29,044 nt of DNA from CAZDUS01 sp964508705 (lineage in GTDB: Bacteria; Verrucomicrobiota; Kiritimatiellia; CAIKKV01; CAITUY01). The stretch spans positions 1-29,044 of the forward strand of contig CAZDUS010000025.1 of assembly GCA_964508705.1 (NCBI GenBank), given 5' to 3'. The stretch's first letter is position 1. Each line of letters begins with the position of its first letter. Below are positions 7,306 to 17,180 of the stretch, one piece after another. The translations under genes and the position numbers were made by a program. The notes under the pieces were generated by a model, which searched no databases, had not been told where the DNA came from, and saw only the letters and a program-made list of their open reading frames with translations.

Positions 7306-7388
7306 GGTCGCGCTCCCGCCGCGCAAAAGTCGGCGCTGGCGGGACGGCGGCTGCCCTTGACTCGGCGAACGACGTGCGGCACGCCTGA

Positions 7389-10925
<3,537 letters not shown>

Positions 10926-11250
10926 CGGTCAGGAGTTTGTTTGATGAACGCCACGGCGGCGATGCTGACCGTTGCCGCCAAGGGCACGGGGTCGGCCGGA
11001 GGCTTGCGGCGTACGTCTGAAACCAGTCGGCGGCAACTTTAGCATTCTTTGAGCACAGCCCGAAAATCAAGGCCGCCAGCGTCGGCGCGGACAGTGAATG
11101 TTCTCGGCTAGAATAAAAGCACGCTGCGACGTGGCCGCGGAAGTGCAACTGTATGGCCTGCGGCAAGCCGGTGCATGGCGCGCGGCAGAGGGAATCGAAA
11201 CATTCATGGACGGAAGCGCAATGGGCACCTTGAGGATAGGCAGGACACCG
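10926..11250. other. Divergent intergenic region, no clear gene
   Basis: This ~325-bp spacer separates the minus-strand hybrid kinase from the plus-strand lipoprotein gene. The plus frame is open from 11098, but its first ~50 codons look unlike protein and precede the lipoprotein signal. TAGAAT at 11109-11114 resembles a sigma-70 -10 box, but I see no convincing -35. A 32-codon plus-strand ORF starting near 10944 shows no recognisable protein features. No RNA gene or repeat was recognised. Confidence 0.5.
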
Positions 11251-11712
11251 ATGGCGGCAGGACGGATGCGACTGACAATCCTGTTTTCAACGCTGCTGCT
11301 CGGGGCCTGCGGCGATACCCAGATGGCCTATTTCAGCGCTGACGATCCGGCTCAAACGGTGTCCCTCATCCGCGAACAGGCCTGGCTTGGCGGCCCGTGG
11401 CAAACGACCCTGATCGTCGGGAATAGCCAGAAGTGTCAGCGCCGCTATCCCCTCGAAGGCTTGCCGGCCGGCGAACTCGGGATGAATATCCATCGCCCCG
11501 AGCCGGGCGTGTTTATCCTCAACAGCGGCAAAAACTGGTATGTGACGGAGCTGCAAAACTGCGGCTTTCAGGCCTACAAGAAACCGCCACCGGAGCCGGG
11601 CGAGCTCATCGGCAATTTCCTGATGCAGAACGACAAGTTGCGCTATCTCGCCAAGGCATCAGCCAAACCCGCGGCAGGCGGAACGGCGCGTCCGCCCGCC
11701 GCTGCCAGATGA
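11251..11712 (+). CDS. Small hypothetical lipoprotein
   Basis: The protein (about 153 aa) begins MAAGRMRLTILFSTLLLGAC, a short basic n-region, a hydrophobic core and a lipobox (LGAC) whose Cys would be lipidated. It is therefore expected to be membrane-anchored on the periplasmic side. The mature part has two further cysteines (QKCQRRYP and LQNCGFQAY) that could form a disulfide, plus the segment PGVFILNSGKNWYVTELQNC. The tail is Ala/Pro-rich. I do not recognise a family. The ATG at 11251 is chosen to include the whole signal peptide; the ATG at 11266 works equally well, and the open frame back to 11098 is probably not translated. It precedes the HD-GYP gene by 52 nt in the same direction, with a hairpin between them. 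Confidence 0.72.
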   Translation: MAAGRMRLTILFSTLLLGACGDTQMAYFSADDPAQTVSLIREQAWLGGPWQTTLIVGNSQKCQRRYPLEGLPAGELGMNIHRPEPGVFILNSGKNWYVTELQNCGFQAYKKPPPEPGELIGNFLMQNDKLRYLAKASAKPAAGGTARPPAAAR

Positions 11713-11722
11713 TCGCCGCCGC

Positions 11723-11748
11723 ATTTCTCCCGCCCCCAAGCGGGAAAT
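11723..11748 (+). promoter_or_regulatory. Hairpin between the lipoprotein and HD-GYP genes
   Basis: ATTTCTCCCGC (11723-11733) and GCGGGAAAT (11740-11748) pair around a CCCCAA loop, with a two-base bulge. It fills much of the 52-nt gap before the HD-GYP ATG at 11765. No U-run follows, so it is not a standard rho-independent terminator. It could act as an attenuator, an mRNA 3'-end stabiliser, or hide the weak ribosome site of the next gene. Confidence 0.45.
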
Positions 11749-11764
11749 CCCGCCCGTCGCCGGC

Positions 11765-12994
11765 ATGCTGAAAAAAATCGGTGTTGAACATCTGCGTCTG
11801 GGAATGCATATCCACGAACTGTGCGGCTCGTGGATGGAGCACCCGTTCTGGCGCACGCGCTTTGTGCTGGACGACGCGGACGACATCCGCCGGATTCGTG
11901 AAAGCGGGATCACCGAACTTTGGATCGATACCGGCAAGGGGCTTGACGCGTCAGTCGGGGAAGTGCGAGCGGAGACGCATTCCGAAATCGAAGTCGCCGC
12001 CGAGGTCGATCGCACGCTGGAACGAAGCGCTGAGCACAGAGCACCGCCGCGACAGGTGCCGATGGTCGAGGAGGTGCGGCGGGCAGCAAAAATCTGCATC
12101 GGAAGCAAGAAGGCCGTGGTTTCGATGTTCAATGAAGCCCGCATGGGCAAGACCGTTTCGTCCGAGGCGGCAGGCGAACTGGTGGATGAGATTTCCAGCT
12201 CGGTGATGCGCAATCCGGGCGCGCTGATCAGCCTGGCCCGGCTGAAAACGGCGGACGACTACACCTATATGCATTCGGTCGCGGTGTGCGCCCTGATGGT
12301 GGCGCTGGCGCGTCAGTTGGGGCAGGACGAAGCGACCACGCGTGAACTTGGCATGGCCGGTTTGCTGCACGACCTGGGCAAGGCGCTGATGCCGATGGAG
12401 GTGATGAACAAGCCCGGGAAACTTACGGATGAAGAATTTGCGATCATCAAGAGCCACCCGGAAGCGGGGCACAAGATGCTTCTCGAAGGCTCGGGCGTCG
12501 GCGAGATCCCGCTCGATGTGGTGCTGCACCACCACGAAAAAATGGATGGCAGCGGCTATCCGAAGCGCTTCAAGGCCGATCAGATCAGTCTCTACGCCAA
12601 AATGGGCGCGGTGTGCGACGTATATGACGCGATCACCTCGAACCGTCCGTACAAGGCCGGCTGGGATCCGGCCGAATCCATCCGCAAGATGGCGGAATGG
12701 TGCAACGGACATTTCGACGAGCGTGTTTTCCAGGCGTTCGTCAAATGCCTCGGCATCTACCCGATAGGTGCCCTGGTGCGCCTGGCTTCGGGGCGACTGG
12801 GCGTGGTGATGGAGCAGTCGGAGCATTCGCTGCTGACGCCAATCGTCAAAGTGTTTTTCTCGACCAAGGCGCGGACCCATATTGCCCCTGAAATCGTCGA
12901 TCTTTCGCATCCGCGCGTGACAGACGGGATAGTCAGCCGGGAGGAAGCCGGCACCTGGGGCCTGACGAACATCGAGAAACTCTGGGCGCCCTAG
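11765..12994 (+). CDS. HD-GYP domain cyclic-di-GMP phosphodiesterase with N-terminal DUF3391 domain
   Basis: This soluble protein (409 aa) is predicted to hydrolyse c-di-GMP. Residues ~1-130 match the DUF3391 region that often precedes HD-GYP domains (IGVEHLRLGMHIHELCGSW, then ESGITELWIDTGKGLD). The HD-GYP domain has YMHSVAVCALM, HDLGK with His202-Asp203, the HHHEKMDGSGYP signature with GYP at 264-266, and CDVYDAITSNRPYK, so metal-binding and signature residues appear intact. The C-terminal ~80 residues (IYPIGALVRLASGRLGVVME) are the usual HD-GYP tail. No strong ribosome site precedes the ATG. The stop TAG directly abuts the GTG of the following methyltransferase gene, so the two are almost certainly co-translated. 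Its opposite-acting relative, a GGDEF protein, lies about 1.1 kb downstream. Confidence 0.93.
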   Translation: MLKKIGVEHLRLGMHIHELCGSWMEHPFWRTRFVLDDADDIRRIRESGITELWIDTGKGLDASVGEVRAETHSEIEVAAEVDRTLERSAEHRAPPRQVPMVEEVRRAAKICIGSKKAVVSMFNEARMGKTVSSEAAGELVDEISSSVMRNPGALISLARLKTADDYTYMHSVAVCALMVALARQLGQDEATTRELGMAGLLHDLGKALMPMEVMNKPGKLTDEEFAIIKSHPEAGHKMLLEGSGVGEIPLDVVLHHHEKMDGSGYPKRFKADQISLYAKMGAVCDVYDAITSNRPYKAGWDPAESIRKMAEWCNGHFDERVFQAFVKCLGIYPIGALVRLASGRLGVVMEQSEHSLLTPIVKVFFSTKARTHIAPEIVDLSHPRVTDGIVSREEAGTWGLTNIEKLWAP

Positions 12995-13771
12995 GTGTCG
13001 GCCCGTCTCCCGCGCGAACGGCATCCGCTGCTTTCAGCTTTGCTTGCCCAGCTGCTCGGCGCCCTGGCGGCCGGTGGTCTGGCACTGACCGTTTTCCCGG
13101 CGGCCCTGGTCCAGCCTCTTGCCGTCGCCACGCTGCAGGGGTCTTGTTCCATGGTCGCGGCCTGGGGGCTGCGGGCACCTGTCTGGTGGCTGCCGATCCA
13201 TCTGTGCTTCATGCCGCTTGCGGTTCTGGCTCGCGGCTTGGAACTTCCTTCATGGCTGTGGGCCAGCGGATTTCTCTTGCTGCTACTGGTGTTCTGGCGC
13301 ACCGATAGCAGCCAGGTTCCGCTCTATCTCACCAATCGCATGAGCCGCGACGCCGTGCTGTCGCTGCTTCCGGCCGGACCCTGCCGCGTGATCGACCTCG
13401 GTTGCGGCGATGGGGCGCTGCTGCGCCACCTGGCGCGCGCCCGGCCGGAGTGTACTTTCGTCGGCTATGAACACGCGCCCCTGCCCTGGCTCTGGGCATG
13501 GCTTTTCGCGCGCGGCCTGCCCAACCTCGGCATCCATCGTGGTGATTTCTGGAGCCATTCGCTGGCCGGCTACGATCTTGTATATGCATTTCTCTCGCCG
13601 GCGCCGATGGCGAGACTTTGGGCCAAGGCGCGTGCCGAAATGTCGCCCGGGGCCCGCCTCGTCAGCAACAGTTTTGTCGTTCCGCAGCAGGCCCCGCAGG
13701 CCGTGGTAGAGGTTGCCGACAGGCGCCGGACGCGGCTGCACGTTTACCATTGCGTCCATCGGCCGGGCTGA
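12995..13771 (+). CDS. Membrane-anchored class I SAM-dependent methyltransferase (substrate unknown)
   Basis: This 258-aa protein has three or four hydrophobic segments in the first ~100 residues (LLSALLAQLLGALAAGGLAL; VWWLPIHLCFMPLAVLA; WASGFLLLLLVFW). The soluble part then carries SAM-binding motif I, VIDLGCGDG at 132-140. An acidic residue after the second strand (VGYEHAPLP) and DLVYAFLSPAPM as the motif IV region fit a class I Rossmann methyltransferase. The start is the GTG at 12995, immediately after the stop of the HD-GYP gene, with no spacer. That placement argues for translational coupling. The transmembrane head is unusual for this fold and places the enzyme at the inner membrane; it could act on a lipid or a membrane protein. 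No link to c-di-GMP is shown beyond the shared mRNA. Confidence 0.8.
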   Translation: MSARLPRERHPLLSALLAQLLGALAAGGLALTVFPAALVQPLAVATLQGSCSMVAAWGLRAPVWWLPIHLCFMPLAVLARGLELPSWLWASGFLLLLLVFWRTDSSQVPLYLTNRMSRDAVLSLLPAGPCRVIDLGCGDGALLRHLARARPECTFVGYEHAPLPWLWAWLFARGLPNLGIHRGDFWSHSLAGYDLVYAFLSPAPMARLWAKARAEMSPGARLVSNSFVVPQQAPQAVVEVADRRRTRLHVYHCVHRPG

Positions 13772-13786
13772 GTCGACACCTGGCTG

Positions 13787-13924
13787 TCAATAGAGCCCGA
13801 AGCAGGGTGCGGCATCGGCAGTCAGTCTGGGGGCAATATCGGATTCAGCTACGTAGATACCGCAGTTTGCAGCGTAATCCACGGATAAACAAAACCCGGT
13901 CGCTTTGGGATCATCCGTATTCAT
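13787..13924 (-). CDS. Possible small protein (45 aa) overlapping a repeated sequence block
   Basis: A minus-strand ORF from ATG at 13922-13924 to TGA at 13787-13789 contains DDPKATGFCLSVDYAANCGI followed by YVAESD. Its middle part aligns codon for codon, without gaps, to another minus-strand ORF at 21604-21687 (K, C, S, YAA, CGIYVA and S conserved). Three of the changes are silent third-position changes in Ala codons, which hints at selection on protein. No good ribosome site precedes the ATG. The alternative is that the block is a structured RNA or promoter element read on the plus strand, because both copies lie upstream of signalling genes. Confidence 0.4.
   Translation of the reverse strand: MNTDDPKATGFCLSVDYAANCGIYVAESDIAPRLTADAAPCFGLY
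13841..13918. repeat. Conserved 78-bp block, copy 1 (partner at 21607-21684)
   Basis: On the plus strand it reads CTACGTAGATACCGCAG, then GCGTAA...CGGAT, and ends in a GGGATCATCC-like segment. The copy at 21607-21684 aligns over the full length without gaps, while flanking sequences differ. Copy 1 lies about 190 bp upstream of the GGDEF-family gene. The 13772-14107 spacer holds this block, the overlapping small ORF and the inverted repeat below; nothing else was recognised. Confidence 0.65.
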
Positions 13925-13997
13925 GGGAAGCGAACATCCGCCCGGCTTGCATATAGACTGCGCAAAGGCGAATAGCCCGGCTGGAAATCCTGTTCGT

Positions 13998-14072
13998 CAG
14001 GGGCTCTTGCATCCAACCGTAATTCTGATTGACGCACACGATTGACGCACACTCTTTCGCGAAGAGCCCCTG
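13998..14072 (+). promoter_or_regulatory. Long-range inverted repeat with internal 13-bp direct repeats in the leader of the GGDEF gene
   Basis: CAGGGGCTCTT (13998-14008) and AAGAGCCCCTG (14062-14072) are a perfect 11-bp inverted repeat separated by 53 nt. Inside the loop lie two adjacent copies of ATTGACGCACAC (14028-14040 and 14041-14053). The second arm ends 35 nt before the ATG of the downstream gene. If transcribed, it would form a closed domain just upstream of the start codon. It does not match the c-di-GMP-I aptamer consensus as I know it. A protein operator is equally possible. Confidence 0.5.
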
Positions 14073-14107
14073 GTGTATCTGCTGGATTAGAGACGCAATG
14101 GTGAAAC

Positions 14108-15901
14108 ATGGCTGAACCCAAGCAACTTTCCGAACTTGAAATAGCCCGCGAGACTCTGCGTGGTCTGGTCTCCAGAAAGATACCGCCGACGCCGGACAAT
14201 TACCGCGCCCTGTATCTCGAAATTTCGGGCGCGCCAGCGGTTGCCACCTTCCCCGAGCGTGAGTTCAAGTCACTGCTTGCGAACTTGCCACGCGCGAGCC
14301 CCGAGCAGAACCGTTTTGCGCGTCAATTCGAAGGCGCCATTGCCAAGGAAAAATGGGAAAGCGTAGGTGCCGTGCTGGCCGAATTCCTGGCCAAATCCGG
14401 CGCCGACCAGCCGCACTGGCCAGGCCTGATTCGCGATCTGGTGCAACAACTCGAAGCGCATCATGCCGGCCTGACCGCCGCCAGGAAGAAGGAAGCGCTG
14501 GAACACGTCCTGTCGGGTTCCGGAACCTCCGACCTGCTGCTCAGCCGTCTGCAGTCATTGATTCGCTCATGGGGCCAGAATTCCCCGGGCAGCAGGCCCG
14601 AGGCATCGGCGCCGGAGGCGGTCCCGTCGGCGGCGGTGAACGCGGCTGTTGCGGCGCTGACTGCAACTGTCGGCAAATCACCGGTCCAGCCCGTCTGGCA
14701 AGGGGGTATCGTCGATCTGCGGGAACTGGTCGCCCAGTTGCTCGACAATACCCTGTCGATCGTGCTGCGCGACAAACCGGAACTCGCCCGCGAAGCATCC
14801 GAGATTGCAGTCAGCGTGCGGGCCGCGCAGCACGCCGACGCCTTGATCGGACTCTCGGAGCGGCTGAAGAAACTCTGCTACCGGGCTCACTTCATCGCGG
14901 AAGATCAGGCCGAGCTGAGTACGGCCTTGCTTCATCTGGTTCAGCTGATCGTGGAGAACATTGGCGAACTGGTGGTAGAAGACCAGTGGCTGACGGGGCA
15001 GATAAAGGTGGTACGCGACCTGGCGCTCCAGCCGCTCGACCTGCGCCGGCTGGATGATCTGGAACGGCGGATGAAGGATGTCATCGTCAGGCAAAGCTCG
15101 CTCAAGAAGAGCCTGAATGAGGCGCGAGACCGGCTCAAGCTGATGCTGGCGACATTCGTTGACCGTCTGGCCGATTTCGCCGAGACGACCAGCGAGTATC
15201 ACGGCAAGATTGAAAGTTGCTCCGAGAAAATCAGCAAAGCAAAGGACATTTCCGAGCTCACCGATGTGCTGGGCGACGTCATGCGCGAGACCCGTGCGGT
15301 ACAGATCAATACAGCCCGCTCGCGTGACGAATTGAGCGCCATGCGCAGCCGGGTGAGCGAGTCGGAGCAGGCCGTGGCGCGGCTGCAGAATGAACTGTCC
15401 AGCGCCAGCGAACTGGTTCGGCACGATCCTTTGACCGGAGCGCTCAATCGCCGGGGCCTGGACGAGGCCATGGAAAAGGAAGTCGGTCGCCTGCGACGTC
15501 AAGGTGGAACGCTCAGCCTGGCGCTGCTTGATGTCGATAATTTCAGAAAGCTCAACGAAATTCAGGGGCACTCGGCGGGCGATGCCGCTTTGGCGCACCT
15601 GGCTACCGTCGTCCGGGACACTGTTCGCCCCCAGGACACGCTGGCGCGCTCTGACGGCGAACAGTTCGTCGTGTTGCTGCCGGGTACCTCCATCGACGAA
15701 GCGGTTATCGTCATGACGCGCGTCCAGCGCGAACTCACGCGAAGCATTTTCATGAACAAGAACGAGCGGATTCTGATCACCTTCAGTTGCGGCGTGGCGG
15801 AAGCGGAAAATGCAGAGGCAGTTGATGAGACCATGAAGCGCGCCGACGCGGCCATGTATCTGGCCAAACGCGCAGGCAAGAATCGGGTCATACCGGGCTG
15901 A
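14108..15901 (+). CDS. GGDEF-family protein with degenerate active site and intact I-site
   Basis: This 597-aa soluble protein has a long helical N-terminal region (1-430; e.g. LSELEIARETLRGLVSRKIP) and a C-terminal GGDEF fold. That fold begins HDPLTGALNRRGLDEAMEKE and has LLDVDNFRKLNEIQGHSAGD, where two-metal enzymes have DxDxFKxxND. The signature loop is DGEQF (516-520) instead of GG[DE]EF: the first Gly is Asp and the catalytic Glu is Gln. The inhibitory c-di-GMP-binding site RPQD (507-510) sits exactly five residues before it. It is therefore predicted to be catalytically inactive but able to bind c-di-GMP. No signal peptide or membrane segment is seen. No strong ribosome site precedes the ATG. 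It is followed after 90 bp by the chemoreceptor gene. The N-terminal region is not a domain I recognise. Confidence 0.88.
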   Translation: MAEPKQLSELEIARETLRGLVSRKIPPTPDNYRALYLEISGAPAVATFPEREFKSLLANLPRASPEQNRFARQFEGAIAKEKWESVGAVLAEFLAKSGADQPHWPGLIRDLVQQLEAHHAGLTAARKKEALEHVLSGSGTSDLLLSRLQSLIRSWGQNSPGSRPEASAPEAVPSAAVNAAVAALTATVGKSPVQPVWQGGIVDLRELVAQLLDNTLSIVLRDKPELAREASEIAVSVRAAQHADALIGLSERLKKLCYRAHFIAEDQAELSTALLHLVQLIVENIGELVVEDQWLTGQIKVVRDLALQPLDLRRLDDLERRMKDVIVRQSSLKKSLNEARDRLKLMLATFVDRLADFAETTSEYHGKIESCSEKISKAKDISELTDVLGDVMRETRAVQINTARSRDELSAMRSRVSESEQAVARLQNELSSASELVRHDPLTGALNRRGLDEAMEKEVGRLRRQGGTLSLALLDVDNFRKLNEIQGHSAGDAALAHLATVVRDTVRPQDTLARSDGEQFVVLLPGTSIDEAVIVMTRVQRELTRSIFMNKNERILITFSCGVAEAENAEAVDETMKRADAAMYLAKRAGKNRVIPG

Positions 15902-15991
15902 GCGGCAGCAAGGGCGCCGTTGCAATGGAACTTCCCGGCGCTGCTGCACCCGTGGCCTAAACAGAACCATCCATCCCATCAGGAGTGTCCC

Positions 15992-17119
15992 ATGTTTTTC
16001 GGCTCAGCCATTCGCAAGGAACTTGAGCAGGTCAGTGCGCAGCTTGAGCAGAGTCGGCAGGCGGAAGCGGACGCGCAATCCCGCATTGCCTCGCTGGAGT
16101 CGCTGGTCGCCGCGCATGCCGACAAGGCCGGCGAACTGGAAATCCGCCTCGATGCGTACCAGCGATTGATGAAACATCTGGACAGTTTCGGCGCATCCAT
16201 CGGCCTTTCCCAGCAGAGTCTCGCTCAACTCGCCGAGACCATGAAGACCCAGCGCGGCAACGCCAACGAGACCTTCGGCGTCACCGAAGTCAGCCGCAGC
16301 GCCATTGATCGTATCTCGAGCAACCTCGCGCTTCTGTCGGAGCGCTCCACAGCGGCCACCGGCAGTGTCGCCGTGCTGGGCGAGCGGGCGACGAAGATCG
16401 TCGGCATCGTGAATCTCATCAAGGAAATCGCCGACCAGACCAACTTGCTGGCGCTCAACGCGGCCATCGAAGCGGCCCGCGCCGGCGAACAGGGGCGCGG
16501 CTTTGCCGTGGTCGCCGACGAAGTGCGAAAACTTGCCGAACGCACGGCAAATGCCACGGCAGAAATTTCTTCGCTGGTCAGCCAGATCGGCGCCGACACC
16601 GGCAGCGCTACCACGAGCATGACGGCTTTGGCGGCGGAAGCCAGCCGCGCCAGCGTCGAGGGCGGATCGGCTACCGAGAATATGCAGCGACTGCTTGGCC
16701 TGGCGACGCAAATGGAGCAGGCCAGCGCCGGATCCACGCTGCGGAGTTTCGTCGAAGTGGCGAAAATGGACCATGTGCTGTTCAAGTTCGAGGTCTATAT
16801 GGCGTTTTTCGGTCTCAACGACAAAAATGCCGGCGACATCGCCGATCACACCCAGTGCCGCCTCGGCAAGTGGTACTTTGCCGGCGAGGGGCGTGAGTGC
16901 TATTCAAAGCTGCCGGGTTATCGCGAGATGGACGCCCCTCACGCCGCCGTGCACAAGGCCGGCCGGGAAGCGCTGGAAGCCTTGCGCAGCGGCGACATGG
17001 CTTCCGGCGTCGAGGCCGTCGGCCGCATGGAAGAAGCCAGCTTTGCCGTGGTCGATGCCCTTGAGCGCATCGCCGCAGCGGGCGAAATGGATCCCGCCCT
17101 GCTCCGCAAGCCTGGCTGA
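15992..17119 (+). CDS. Soluble methyl-accepting chemotaxis protein with C-terminal CZB zinc-binding domain
   Basis: This 375-aa cytoplasmic chemoreceptor has no membrane segment. A short N-terminal coiled coil (EQVSAQLEQSRQAEADAQSR) leads to the MCP signalling hairpin with the CheA/CheW-binding tip (LNAAIEAARAGEQGRGFAVV, then ADEVRKLAERT). A CZB domain (~255-345) follows. Its predicted Zn ligands are His261, Cys289 (in HTQCRLGKWYF), His317 and His321 (HAAVH), with spacings close to those of the DgcZ CZB domain. Such receptors can sense zinc or oxidants acting on the Cys. The ATG at 15992 has AGGAG at 15981-15985; the upstream in-frame ATG at 15920 lacks one. It probably signals through the CheA encoded at 25692-27614, though that locus is not adjacent. 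Confidence 0.93.
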   Translation: MFFGSAIRKELEQVSAQLEQSRQAEADAQSRIASLESLVAAHADKAGELEIRLDAYQRLMKHLDSFGASIGLSQQSLAQLAETMKTQRGNANETFGVTEVSRSAIDRISSNLALLSERSTAATGSVAVLGERATKIVGIVNLIKEIADQTNLLALNAAIEAARAGEQGRGFAVVADEVRKLAERTANATAEISSLVSQIGADTGSATTSMTALAAEASRASVEGGSATENMQRLLGLATQMEQASAGSTLRSFVEVAKMDHVLFKFEVYMAFFGLNDKNAGDIADHTQCRLGKWYFAGEGRECYSKLPGYREMDAPHAAVHKAGREALEALRSGDMASGVEAVGRMEEASFAVVDALERIAAAGEMDPALLRKPG

Positions 17120-17180
17120 TAGTCGCGATGCTTGGCCAACCCTGATCAGTGCATTCCGTGAGAGCGGCCCTGGCCGCGCT

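Noticed and set aside
13998..14072. A c-di-GMP riboswitch before the GGDEF gene
   Set aside because: Tempting from context, but the conserved c-di-GMP-I core sequences are not present. It is reported only as an inverted repeat.
16695..17180. Upstream extension of the Sel1-repeat frame
   Set aside because: It lies in another frame of the chemoreceptor CZB domain and has Arg/Ser/Pro-rich shadow composition.
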